NCBI GenBank assembly: GCA_964424335.1
Contig: CAYRIY010000044.1
Span: 1-27,223 of the forward strand
Direction: 5' to 3'
Length of the DNA stretch: 27,223 nt
Source: CAYRIY01 sp964424335
Lineage (GTDB): Bacteria > Bacillota > Limnochordia > DTU080 > RSA5
The notes beneath the pieces are model-generated. The model worked only from the letters and a program-made list of their open reading frames with translations, was not told the DNA's origin and did no database searches. The position numbers were made by a program, and so were the translations under genes. This document shows positions 1 through 6,968 of this stretch, piece by piece; positions within the stretch are counted from its first letter, which is position 1; each line of letters opens with the position of its first letter.

Positions 1-335
1 ACCTTGAGGCGGACGCCGTCAGGCAACTCGCCCACGACACGCAGCCAATTTCCAAAGTGTGCGACCCTGGCGAACGTGACTTCACCCACGCTTTTGGGGA
101 GGGGAACCGCCGTGCCTTCATCGCACCAGTGCATGCCATCGGGCGAAATCTGCACGCGGCCACAAGCGCCTTTGAGCTCGTCCTCCGAAGCCTTTCCTTG
201 CCTCTCACATGTGATCGCGAGCGCCCGGATGAAGTAGATTGCCTCACTCGCCCATCCCGCCTCGTAGGGCTCGACCGCAAATGCGCCGCTCCACTCGACG
301 TTGCGCTCCAACACGGCTGTGTGACTTTCTCGCAT
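1..335 (-). CDS. Unknown protein, C-terminus beyond the window edge
   Basis: The minus strand is open from an ATG at 335 to the window edge with no stop, giving about 111 residues that begin MRESHTAVLERNVEWSGAF and run off at ...GVRLK. A GGGGAGTGAG ribosome site lies about 8 bases before the ATG. The gene starts 16 bases after the stop of the upstream gene, so it is the last visible cistron of the 5658-to-1 minus-strand run. The text DGMHWCDEG and the Trp/Tyr-rich character suggest a beta-sandwich or carbohydrate-associated protein, but I recognise no family. No signal peptide is visible, so it is probably cytoplasmic. Its role can only be inferred from the neighbouring sialidase-like and aldolase genes. 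Confidence 0.7.
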   Translation of the reverse strand, partial: MRESHTAVLERNVEWSGAFAVEPYEAGWASEAIYFIRALAITCERQGKASEDELKGACGRVQISPDGMHWCDEGTAVPLPKSVGEVTFARVAHFGNWLRVVGELPDGVRLK

Positions 336-351
336 CCGATTTCTCACTCCC

Positions 352-1224
352 CTACGCGCTTTGCGAGAGCAGCACCGAGTCCAGGTAGAGGAACGACCGC
401 TTCTCAGTGCCGGCCTCAACCCAGAAGAGCACGTTCAACATGCACCAAAGATTCGCCATGGCCGGCATGCGCATGGGCTCAACGCCCGCGAGATTGTAGA
501 TCCGATCGTTGCACTGCATCGCTATAAACCGCATGGAACCAAGGTCAAAATCAACCCTGAGGTAATGCCAGTTTTGCTTTGTGGCGATCTCGTTGTAACA
601 AAGGAGCTGCGCCGCGCCGGGTATGTCTTCCCATCCACTCGAATCCAAGTGAAAGTGGGAGCGGGTCTTGGTGGAATCGCCGATCTCGTGCAGGGGCTCG
701 CGCCGACGCTTAAACTGCCAGCGGCCTTCAGGTCTTCCGGCGTCGGCGTTTAAGTAGCGAAGGTGCGGCATGACTCGCTCGGCGCCTTGGCCCGTGCGAT
801 CGCCGACTTGCAGGTCAAAAGCGACCCCCACGGCCTGGACATCCGTCTCGGAGAGCAAGAGCTCCGACGCCTCCGGTTTAAATGCGAAGTACGTCTCGAG
901 CCGGATGGGCGCGGCTTTGCGAAACGTCGCTCGCTTGATCGCCACACCCATCGATCCCCTCCGGGGCCTCGTCGCAAGCTTCAGGGCGTACGTTCCACTC
1001 AGCGAGCCGGCCGATCCCGTGTCCCACATCGACAAGTTGCTGAGCATCGGCGGCCTTAAGTCGCGAAACCCCGGCAAGATCGAATCGAGCGTGTGCTCGT
1101 AGTTGCCGATCAACGCCGTCCAGCCTTGAAGGCCTCGGTCAAAATCGTCGTAGTACAGAATGCGCTCCAAAGGATCAAATCGGTCAAGGTCCGGATTTGT
1201 CTCCACCATCGCCAAATGCTTCAT
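352..1224 (-). CDS. DUF6772-like beta-sandwich protein
   Basis: This is a 290-residue protein without a signal peptide. It is rich in aromatic residues and opens with DDFDRGLQGW, a pattern common at the start of concanavalin/LamG-like carbohydrate modules. The whole resembles proteins I recall as DUF6772, found beside glycan-use genes; that assignment is from memory. No catalytic motif is visible. It lies 45 bases after the DapA/NanA-family gene and 16 bases before the next gene, so it is translated from the same message. The start is uncertain. The ATG at 1224 sits directly on a GGAGG, which is too close, while a TTG at 1215 is 9 bases from that GGAGG and a second ATG lies at 1209. It may bind or process a sugar intermediate; the function is unknown. 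Confidence 0.75.
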   Translation of the reverse strand: MKHLAMVETNPDLDRFDPLERILYYDDFDRGLQGWTALIGNYEHTLDSILPGFRDLRPPMLSNLSMWDTGSAGSLSGTYALKLATRPRRGSMGVAIKRATFRKAAPIRLETYFAFKPEASELLLSETDVQAVGVAFDLQVGDRTGQGAERVMPHLRYLNADAGRPEGRWQFKRRREPLHEIGDSTKTRSHFHLDSSGWEDIPGAAQLLCYNEIATKQNWHYLRVDFDLGSMRFIAMQCNDRIYNLAGVEPMRMPAMANLWCMLNVLFWVEAGTEKRSFLYLDSVLLSQSA

Positions 1225-1269
1225 CCTCCATCGCCAATGTCGCCGCTCGCTTCAAAGCAAATCCGACAC

Positions 1270-2220
1270 TTAGGCGCCGGAGGCCTTTTTTTCATCGATG
1301 AGACCGCATGTCATCAGGATTTGCTCTACGACGGCGAGTTCGTCGTCGGACAGGGGAAGAAAGGGCGGTGATACGTGGGAAGGACACACGCCGAGCACGC
1401 TCAAAGCGCCTTTGGTTCCCGCAATCCCTGAACGCAGCCGATGAATGGCTCCCAACTGATCCAGCCGCTCCTGCAGGCGCGCTGCGTCGTCGCTGCGCCC
1501 ACTCGCCGCTGCTTTGAACAGCTCCGCGCAAAGCCGAGGCGCCACGTTGGCGAGCCCGGGCGTGATCCCTGAGGCGCCGTGAGCCAATGCCCATGCAAGT
1601 CGGCGCTCGGCTCCCTGACTTACCGCCACGCCTTCCCGCTCCTTTGCGAGACGTACGATCTGGGAAAAGAGCGCATCGTCGCCTGAGCTGTCCTTGACGC
1701 CGATGACGTTCGGCATTTCAAAAAGCGCTTGGAAGACGTCGACCGTGAGCGGGTTTTGCGTGTACCTTGGAATGTTGTACACGATAAGGGGCGCCCCGAG
1801 TTTGGCAACTGCTTGGAAGTGCGCGACCAGTTCATCGTCTGAGTGGATGAAGTAGAACGGAGCTAGAGAGACCAATGCATCGGCGCCGGCCGCGAGCGCC
1901 GCTTCGCCGCGCTTTACGGCTTCACGCGTGCTCACACCGCCGGTTCCGCACAAAAGGGGAACCGCCTCCCGCTTTCCAAGCGACCTCAAGCAATCGGCAG
2001 CCGCACGCACGAGGGGACCGATCTCCTCCGCGTGGACGTTCGTGTTTTCACCGTTGCTGCCCAGGAGGAAGAGCGCATCGACCCCGCCGCGCAACACGTG
2101 GTTTATGAGCCTGGGGAGCGCGTCGAGGTCCGGGCTTCCATCCTCCTTTAGCGGGGTGACGAGGGGAACCGTGACGCCGGTGAGCGGATGGTTGGTTTGA
2201 TCGATGTGTGCTTTGACCAC
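1270..2220 (-). CDS. DapA/NanA-family aldolase/lyase
   Basis: This 316-residue protein is a class I aldolase of the dihydrodipicolinate synthase / N-acetylneuraminate lyase family, a cytoplasmic TIM barrel. Visible hallmarks are the GSNGEN carboxylate-binding loop (54-59), the catalytic Tyr in YNIPRYTQN (Tyr148) and the Schiff-base Lys in VIGVKDSSG (Lys176). The length is normal for the family. Members split or form 2-keto acids: N-acetylneuraminate, 2-keto-3-deoxy sugar acids or dihydrodipicolinate. The presence of a sialidase-like gene, a sugar-binding protein and a FadR-type regulator in the same run argues for sugar-acid catabolism rather than lysine synthesis. Sialic acid is possible but unproven. 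Translation starts at a GTG with AGGA 9 bases upstream. A GC-rich hairpin (2256-2286) separates it from the SBP gene before it. Confidence 0.9.
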   Translation of the reverse strand: MVKAHIDQTNHPLTGVTVPLVTPLKEDGSPDLDALPRLINHVLRGGVDALFLLGSNGENTNVHAEEIGPLVRAAADCLRSLGKREAVPLLCGTGGVSTREAVKRGEAALAAGADALVSLAPFYFIHSDDELVAHFQAVAKLGAPLIVYNIPRYTQNPLTVDVFQALFEMPNVIGVKDSSGDDALFSQIVRLAKEREGVAVSQGAERRLAWALAHGASGITPGLANVAPRLCAELFKAAASGRSDDAARLQERLDQLGAIHRLRSGIAGTKGALSVLGVCPSHVSPPFLPLSDDELAVVEQILMTCGLIDEKKASGA

Positions 2221-2255
2221 GCTGAATCATCCTGTCGGCTGTGTGATCGATTGTA

Positions 2256-2286
2256 GCCCCGCGCACGCACGAGACGCGCGCGGGGC
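2256..2286 (-). promoter_or_regulatory. Intercistronic GC-rich hairpin after SBP gene
   Basis: GCCCCGCGC (2256-2264) is exactly complementary to GCGCGGGGC (2278-2286), giving a 9-bp stem with a 13-base loop. It lies between the SBP stop (2308) and the aldolase start (2220). There is no U-tract after it on the minus strand, so I read it as an mRNA-stabilising or partial termination element. Such hairpins commonly sit behind SBP genes and keep the binding protein more abundant than downstream products. That role is inference. Confidence 0.55.
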
Positions 2287-2307
2287 GAGCAATGGAGATT
2301 GGCTTTG

Positions 2308-3588
2308 CTAGATTTCAGGCCACGGTTTGGCAAGTTCGACATCGATGAGGTCGGCTGCCTGCGACAAGATGTTGGTCACCGACTCCTCGTCGCCTTGAAT
2401 CTTGGGCAGATGCTCGTTTAGGATCTGGATGATCCGGGTGTAGTGGGGACCCGCCATCCGACCCAGGGAGTTGACGTTCCCGGCGAACAAGTTTTGCAGC
2501 AAGGCCTCGCGCACGTGCGCCGATGCGCCGGGCACCAACTCGAGGCCCTGCAAAGCCTCGAGGCGAACGGGGATCAGGTTGTGTTTCACCTGAAGGGCCT
2601 GGCCCTCAGTGCCGAGCGCCAATTTTAGAAACTCCCAGGCCAGGTCTTTGTTGTTGCTCGCCTTGGGAATCCAAAAGCCGTTGTCGCCGATCCCGATGCC
2701 CTGTCCACCCTTTTCACGCGGAAGCGGAGTGATTCCCCAATCGTAGTCGAGCTGCTCGATGTAATCGGTGATTCCGTACGAGATTCCATACCACATGCCA
2801 AGGGCGCCCGAGCTGCGCAGACCGCCTACATTGCTCACGGCCGCATAGCCGAGATTAATGAGGTCGTCCAAGGCCTCAAAGGCGCGGACCGTGTCAGGAT
2901 GAAGCAAAGCGGACTTTGACCGGTCTTCGTTGTACACGCGTCCTCCGAAAGACTCGAGCAGAGGCACGTAAAACGTGGGGTTCCACCAACCGGAGTCTAC
3001 ACCGTACTGATCAGGCACGCCGTCACCCGACCGGTCTTGCGTGAGGGTGGAGGCTATGTTGACGAATTCGTCCCAGTGCCAGTCTCGCGCAGGGCGAGCC
3101 AGTCCCGATGCGTCAAACAACGATCCGTTGTAGTAGAGCGTATGATGCTGAAACGTAAAGGGCAAAGCAATCTGCTCACCTGGGAAGTAGCTTTGATAGC
3201 CTTGCACCAACTCGGGATGGAGCCCGTGTACGTCCCAAGCGTCACGCTCGATCCACGGCGTCAAGTCTTGCGCGACGCCTTGAGCGGCATAGCCTTCGAT
3301 CGCGGAGACGCTGGCCCAAACAAGGTCGGGCGGATTGCCGGCCGCAATGCGTATCACGGCCTGCTCAAGTGTCTCCCACACCCCCCGCCGCTCGACGAGG
3401 ACCTCGACGCCGGGGTGTTGGCTTTGGAACATTTGGACCAGATCCTCGATCAAATCCGGGCGAGTGCCCCCACCCGTGTCGAGGATGACCAACTCGGCCC
3501 CTTGAGCCGGCAAGGCCGCGAAAAGCAACGCCAGCGCTACCCACGCGACTGCGAATCGAGCGGCCCGCCCCTGTGCGACAGGTTTCAT
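2308..3588 (-). CDS. ABC sugar solute-binding protein
   Basis: This is a family 1 extracellular solute-binding protein of 426 residues. It has a signal peptide (hydrophobic core FAVAWVALALLFAALP, cleavage near AQGA-EL) and no lipobox Cys. The mature part shows the usual order: ELVILDTGGG, LIEDLVQMFQSQHPGVEV, AAGNPPDLVW, then LPFTFQHHTLYYNGSLFDASGL and a C-terminal NNKDLAWEFLKLAL. The ATG at 3588 is chosen because AAAGGAG ends 11 bases before it; a GTG at 3600 overlaps that site. It lies between the sialidase-like gene and the aldolase, which suggests it takes up the product of the former. No permease or ATPase gene is nearby. The ligand is unknown. Confidence 0.92.
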   Translation of the reverse strand: MKPVAQGRAARFAVAWVALALLFAALPAQGAELVILDTGGGTRPDLIEDLVQMFQSQHPGVEVLVERRGVWETLEQAVIRIAAGNPPDLVWASVSAIEGYAAQGVAQDLTPWIERDAWDVHGLHPELVQGYQSYFPGEQIALPFTFQHHTLYYNGSLFDASGLARPARDWHWDEFVNIASTLTQDRSGDGVPDQYGVDSGWWNPTFYVPLLESFGGRVYNEDRSKSALLHPDTVRAFEALDDLINLGYAAVSNVGGLRSSGALGMWYGISYGITDYIEQLDYDWGITPLPREKGGQGIGIGDNGFWIPKASNNKDLAWEFLKLALGTEGQALQVKHNLIPVRLEALQGLELVPGASAHVREALLQNLFAGNVNSLGRMAGPHYTRIIQILNEHLPKIQGDEESVTNILSQAADLIDVELAKPWPEI

Positions 3589-3717
3589 ATTCCGATCCAC
3601 TCCTTTGTATTGATTTGTGGCTTGTTTCTGTCAAAACGAGGCACACTGACGCCTTTCACCGATTCCTCGTCCTACCCCCGAGCATCACCTCCTCCACGTG
3701 AACGTGACGCGACAGCG

Positions 3718-4776
3718 TCAACCGCCGACTTGCTCGACCGAGCCCGCGTCCAGTTCGCCCAGCCGAAACCGTGTCGAAACGACCGAGTGCTTTTGGGGAC
3801 CAGGCGCATACTTGATGTACGTCGTCGCGACGAATGTGCCGTCGGAGAGCAGTTCGAGTCCAGGGTAACCGCAATCTCCGCCGGCGTAGCTGTGGAGGAG
3901 CTTGATGCGGTACAATCCCTCGCGCCTTGCCACGATGTCGTCGTACGTCCCCACCCAAGCCACGAAGTGGTTGTACGTGGGGCTCCCCTCCGCTTGGTCT
4001 CTGAATGCAATCACGAGTCGCCCGTCAGGCGCGTACCGGGCCACGTGGCGGTCGCCGGTCAGGCTGTGCGGCAATTCGAAAGGGTCGGACCAAGATCTTC
4101 CCTCGTCGTCAGAGATCATTGCCCACGAGTTTCCCCGCCGGGAGTTCTCCCGCAGCACACTTGCGATTTGACCGCCCTCAGGCGACCGGATCAAGGCCGG
4201 CTCACAGGGCTTGTAGCCCGGTCTGTCCAAGACGACCTCGGCCTCGGTCCACGTAAACCCGCCGTCGCTCGAGTAACTTTGGATGATCACATTGGACCAC
4301 CGATCGGGATCCCCGGACCGCCTGGCATTGGTTTGTGCGAGCAGACGCTGACCGCCGTCAACCGGAATGATCGAACACCACGGCATCACGCTCGTGATGC
4401 CGTTTGGCGCCATATCAGACCACGTGCGCCCGTCGTCTTCCGAAACAGACTGGTGCATCGCGCCGTTGCCCGCGAAAACAAAGAGCCGCTCTCGGCCGTT
4501 TGCATCCCGGAGCCGGTAGATGGAAGGGCAGTTGCGCACCTTTGACCAGCTCTCGGGCACCGGGCACAAGTCGCCCCACGAAAGGCCCTGATCCTCGCTG
4601 CGCTTCATCGGACCGCATGTCCCGCCGTGCCCGTACGACCAAACGGCGATCATCGTGCGCCCGTCGGCGAGCAACACGGTGGTCGGATGGCCTTGGTACG
4701 TCTCCTCATCGCCCGCCGCAATGACCACGTGGCGGTCGGTGCTTTGTGAAAGGTCGTACGTCGGAATCGTGATCAC
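3718..4776 (-). CDS. Sialidase-like BNR/Asp-box protein
   Basis: This 352-residue protein is predicted to form a six-bladed beta-propeller of the sialidase superfamily. Four Asp-box motifs are visible: SEDQGLSW, SEDDGRTW, SSDGGFTW and SDDEGRSW. Other sialidase-like text is HPTTVLLADGRTM near the start and DCGYPGLELLSDG near the end. Exo-sialidases (GH33) use an Arg triad, a Tyr/Glu pair and an Asp; I cannot assign all of them, so another glycan specificity is quite possible. No signal peptide follows the chosen start, so it may act on imported oligosaccharides. The GTG at 4776 is preferred because GGAGG lies 10 bases upstream. A longer frame to 4869 would add a Gly-Leu tail encoded by tandem repeats and has no ribosome site. 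It precedes the SBP gene in the same run. Confidence 0.8.
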   Translation of the reverse strand: MITIPTYDLSQSTDRHVVIAAGDEETYQGHPTTVLLADGRTMIAVWSYGHGGTCGPMKRSEDQGLSWGDLCPVPESWSKVRNCPSIYRLRDANGRERLFVFAGNGAMHQSVSEDDGRTWSDMAPNGITSVMPWCSIIPVDGGQRLLAQTNARRSGDPDRWSNVIIQSYSSDGGFTWTEAEVVLDRPGYKPCEPALIRSPEGGQIASVLRENSRRGNSWAMISDDEGRSWSDPFELPHSLTGDRHVARYAPDGRLVIAFRDQAEGSPTYNHFVAWVGTYDDIVARREGLYRIKLLHSYAGGDCGYPGLELLSDGTFVATTYIKYAPGPQKHSVVSTRFRLGELDAGSVEQVGG

Positions 4777-4824
4777 GTCGCCCCCGCCTCCCCATCGGTA
4801 CAGCCAGTACTGTCCTATTGGTCT

Positions 4825-4888
4825 GAGCCCACCTGCAAGCCCACCTACAAGCCCACCTATAAGCCCCACCTACGGGCCCCTACCTATT
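4825..4888. repeat. 12-bp tandem repeat in leader of sialidase-like gene
   Basis: Units of AAGCCCACCTAY occur head to tail at 4825-4836, 4837-4848, 4849-4860 and 4861-4873 (the last has one extra C), with a degenerate fifth unit to 4888. They lie between the operator/promoter at 4898-4926 and the GTG start at 4776, in the transcribed leader. Read on the minus strand in one frame they encode Gly-Gly-Leu-x repeats, which explains the spurious upstream extension of the reading frame. Confidence 0.75.
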
Positions 4889-4897
4889 CGCCTGCAA

Positions 4898-4926
4898 ATT
4901 CTCATGTAGGCTGTCCGACAGGTTAA
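4898..4926 (-). promoter_or_regulatory. Candidate promoter of sialidase-like gene with operator in spacer
   Basis: On the minus strand TTAACC (4926-4921) and GAGAAT (4903-4898) are 17 bases apart; each matches the sigma-A consensus at 4 of 6 positions. The spacer contains the palindrome CTGTCCGACAG, part of the operator described at 4909-4924. This gives a simple repression geometry. The promoter assignment is by eye and modest. Confidence 0.4.
4909..4924. promoter_or_regulatory. Operator-like palindrome, copy 1
   Basis: GGCTGTCCGACAGGTT contains an 11-bp palindrome, CTGTC-C-GACAG. It matches the site at 5694-5709 at 14 of 16 positions, differing only in the two central bases. It lies between the FadR-type regulator gene and the sialidase-like gene and is likely bound by that regulator. 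A weaker look-alike, CCTGTCGG, occurs at 2231-2238 before the aldolase gene. Confidence 0.55.
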
Positions 4927-4956
4927 GGTATTCCGAGCCGTCGTTCCACTTCCTTC

Positions 4957-5658
4957 TCAAATCCGATTATTTTGTTGATCCGCAACAGACGAGATTTTTG
5001 CCGACATAGCGTCGAAGTGCTTGTGCATGAAGTACTCCGCCCCCCGAGCGTCTCTTGCTTCAAGGGCCTTTAGGATATCCTCATGCTCCTTTTGCCGCTG
5101 TGACAACATCTCCAGATCCTCGGTCACACGCCGGACCTTTCGCTGCAGCTCCCAAAAGCCCTCGAGGATAAACTTTAAGATGCGGCTGCCCCCTGCCTCC
5201 GCGAGGATCGAGTGAAACTGGATGTCCTCATCGATGAAGTCCTGGCCCGCGGCGGCCTTGACCCGCATCTTCTCCACCACGTCCCGCAGGGCGGCAAGAT
5301 CGCGCTCGGACAAGTCGGCCCCGATGCGGCCAAGCGAGTATACCTCTAGGAGTCGTCTGATCTCGATCAACTCGCGCAAGTCGTCACGGAAAAGCTCGAT
5401 GCGAAAGGAGATCTGGTCGACAAACGTCTTGAGGCTAAAGTCGCGCACAAACGCGCCCCGGCCCGACTGGACCTCCACAATGCCCAATGCTACGAGGGTC
5501 GCCATGGCTTCCCGTACCGACGTGCGGCTGACGCCGAGGAGTTCGGCCATGCGGTGTTCGCCGGGGAGGCGATCCCCCTCGCGCAGCTTGTGCTCCATGA
5601 TGTAATCTTTGATGGCGCCTACCACGCGCTCGTGAAGGGTATCCGGCTCGTCTTTCAC
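4957..5658 (-). CDS. GntR-family regulator, FadR/FCD type
   Basis: This is a 233-residue cytoplasmic transcription regulator. Residues 8-72 form the GntR winged helix (LPGEHRMAELLGVSRTSVREA, then a wing GRGAFVRD). The C-terminal all-helical FCD domain shows its usual metal-binding residues: Asp145 and His149 in DEDIQFHS, His192 in KEHEDI and His214 in MHKHFD. FCD regulators usually sense sugar acids or other carboxylates and repress catabolic operons. It is the first gene of the minus-strand run that continues with the sialidase-like, SBP and aldolase genes. An operator-like site at 5694-5709 lies 36 bases before its start and another at 4909-4924 lies before the next gene, which suggests autoregulation and control of the run. 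Confidence 0.93.
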   Translation of the reverse strand: MKDEPDTLHERVVGAIKDYIMEHKLREGDRLPGEHRMAELLGVSRTSVREAMATLVALGIVEVQSGRGAFVRDFSLKTFVDQISFRIELFRDDLRELIEIRRLLEVYSLGRIGADLSERDLAALRDVVEKMRVKAAAGQDFIDEDIQFHSILAEAGGSRILKFILEGFWELQRKVRRVTEDLEMLSQRQKEHEDILKALEARDARGAEYFMHKHFDAMSAKISSVADQQNNRI

Positions 5659-5693
5659 TCGTCTCAGAGCAGTTCACATCCAGTCGCCGTGTC

Positions 5694-5709
5694 GGCTGTC
5701 GTACAGGTT
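5694..5709. promoter_or_regulatory. Operator-like palindrome, copy 2
   Basis: GGCTGTCGTACAGGTT shares both flanks (GGCTGTC and ACAGGTT) with the copy at 4909-4924. It sits just upstream of the FadR-type regulator gene. A separate perfect palindrome, TTGGATTCCAA in one orientation, overlaps its right side (about 5708-5718). Binding by the adjacent regulator is inferred. Confidence 0.55.
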
Positions 5710-5729
5710 GGAATCCAACACAAGAGAAA

Positions 5730-5942
5730 TCAAGGTTGCTTTTGTGTATTCTTTGATTGTCGATGCATCCCTTCGCGAGCGGCCCTTCCCGTACTTCCCC
5801 GCTCAACCACCTCGATCGGAACGGGCGGGAGCTCCACGTGTTGGCCGCTCATGAGCGCCATCAACCCGGATACGAGAACCCGGGCAAGATCGTCCAAGTT
5901 CTCATGGAAGAGATATCCCGTGGTCAACGGGTCCGCCGATAC
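5730..5942 (-). pseudogene. Remnant of LacI-type effector domain C-terminus
   Basis: The minus strand is open here for about 70 codons without a convincing start. The text ADPLTTGYLFHENLDDLARV followed by ELPPVPIEVVERGSTG matches the end of LacI/AraR-type regulators: the loop after the last core strand, a final helix, then a P-x-x-(L/I)-V-x-R-x-S tail. A TAA (5943-5945) cuts the frame upstream, and no DNA-binding domain is found between here and the next gene at 5960. It reads as the decayed 3' end of a regulator that once belonged to this cluster. The family call rests on pattern recognition only. Confidence 0.45.
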
Positions 5943-5959
5943 TTAGATTTCTATGCCAA

Positions 5960-6754
5960 TTAACGAGGTTTTGCCCTGCGCTCGGCGGGCGAAGATTTCA
6001 CTCTGCCTTGTCGCTTGAGCTGCACCGAATATCGGTAGCGATCCCCGCGGCAGATAGCGTCCTCGTACGTAACGGGCCGGCCTTCGTCGTCGTAGACCAC
6101 GCGGATGAAACGCAAGGCGGGCGATCCCCGATCTACCTCGAGCAAATCGGCAATCTCATTCGGGGTAGTAACGCTTTGGATCGTATGGGTCGCTTCATCG
6201 AGTCGAACTCCGCACTCGTGCTCGAGGATATCAAAGAGGCAGTTGGTAAAATCGTTCCGGTCGTCGAGGCCCAGACGCGGGTGGAGATAATCGATCATAT
6301 AAACCAAAGGCTCCCCGTCAGCAAGCCGAAGACGCCGCAACTCGAGCACAGGGGTGTTTTTGGACACTTCAAGCGCTTGGCATACCGAGGGTTTGGGATT
6401 GACCCAAGCTACGCTGACCACCTTAGTGCTCGGTTGCATCCCGCTTGCACGGATTTCTTCGCTAAAGCTGACGAGGTGAGGAAGGGAAATCTTCAACTTG
6501 GGCCGAGCAACGAACGTGCCTTTCCCTGTGACACGTTCGAGCAATCCCTCACTCATCAACTCACCAATTGCGCGGCGGACGGTGGCCCGGCTGACGTTGA
6601 ATTGCTCTTGCAAATCCTTTTCCGTCGTAAAGAAGTCCCCAGGCCGGAGTCCCCCCCGCTCGATCTCGTCGCGCAGGTACTCCGCTAACTGGTGATAAAG
6701 AGGAATTGGTGAATCCTCATCGATCAGATTCCACGACCTTGGGCGATGGGCCAT
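5960..6754 (-). CDS. GntR-family regulator, HutC/UTRA type
   Basis: This 264-residue regulator has an N-terminal GntR winged helix (residues about 15-85, with TTEKDLQEQFNVSRATVRRA and the wing GKGTFVARP). A UTRA ligand-binding domain follows (about 95-245), with VLELRRLRLADGEPLVYMID and AICRGDRYRYSVQL. UTRA regulators typically respond to phosphorylated sugars, amino acids or related metabolites and repress nearby catabolic genes. It lies downstream of the ArgH-like lyase on the same strand, separated by 214 bases that include a strong hairpin, so it probably has its own promoter. A GAGGG lies 11 bases before the ATG. The Arg/Lys-rich C-terminus (about 248-264) is slightly longer than usual. 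Confidence 0.92.
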   Translation of the reverse strand: MAHRPRSWNLIDEDSPIPLYHQLAEYLRDEIERGGLRPGDFFTTEKDLQEQFNVSRATVRRAIGELMSEGLLERVTGKGTFVARPKLKISLPHLVSFSEEIRASGMQPSTKVVSVAWVNPKPSVCQALEVSKNTPVLELRRLRLADGEPLVYMIDYLHPRLGLDDRNDFTNCLFDILEHECGVRLDEATHTIQSVTTPNEIADLLEVDRGSPALRFIRVVYDDEGRPVTYEDAICRGDRYRYSVQLKRQGRVKSSPAERRAKPR

Positions 6755-6815
6755 CGACGTTCAATCCCTCGCTCTTGGAATTCGGCTCCTCTGTAAAGCG
6801 CCGTTCGACGATGAA

Positions 6816-6845
6816 TTGACAAAGTTTCTAGACCCATTTTAATAT
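6816..6845 (+). promoter_or_regulatory. Strong sigma-A-like promoter facing right
   Basis: TTGACA (6816-6821) and TAATAT (6840-6845) are separated by 18 bases on the plus strand. A TTTCTAGACC motif (6825-6834), similar to half of a HutC/GntR-type operator, lies in the spacer. No plus-strand gene follows; transcription would meet the hairpin at 6927-6959 and then run antisense to the ArgH-like gene. It may drive a short RNA, or be a chance match in an AT-rich control region. Confidence 0.4.
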
Positions 6846-6926
6846 ATGCCGCATTTCATTGCACCTCATCTTGCACACCCGTATCAATCAATCAAATGGG
6901 CATATGAAAACCCTTGAAGATGTGAT

Positions 6927-6959
6927 TGTGGCCGGAAGGGGGGGTCCCTTTCGGCCACA
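6927..6959. terminator. Long perfect-stem hairpin after ArgH-like gene
   Basis: TGTGGCCGGAAGGG (6927-6940) pairs with CCCTTTCGGCCACA (6946-6959), a 14-bp stem with one G-T wobble and a 5-base loop. It begins 10 bases after the stop of the ArgH-like gene on the minus strand. No T-run follows closely on either strand, so it may be a weak or factor-aided terminator, or an mRNA end stabiliser. It also lies about 80 bases downstream of the plus-strand promoter at 6816. Confidence 0.6.
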
Positions 6960-6968
6960 CCAAACGGT

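Noticed and set aside
2231..2246. Third copy of the FadR-type operator before the aldolase gene
   Set aside because: Only about 10 of 16 positions agree and the second half-site is not symmetric, so it is mentioned but not listed as a site.
3705..3720. TGACGC-GACA-GCGTCA hairpin at the end of the sialidase-like gene
   Set aside because: The 6-bp stem lies inside the last codons and has no T-run, so it is too weak to call a terminator.
3037..4545. A 502-codon open frame on the plus strand
   Set aside because: It is antisense to both the SBP and the sialidase-like genes, whose families are clear; the frame has no ribosome site and its protein has low-complexity, Arg/Pro-rich text. It is a coding shadow.
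1..5658. Firm call of a sialic-acid catabolic operon (nan)
   Set aside because: The lyase and sialidase folds are shared by many sugar-acid pathways, and no nanK, nanE, nagA or nagB is present; the substrate stays open.
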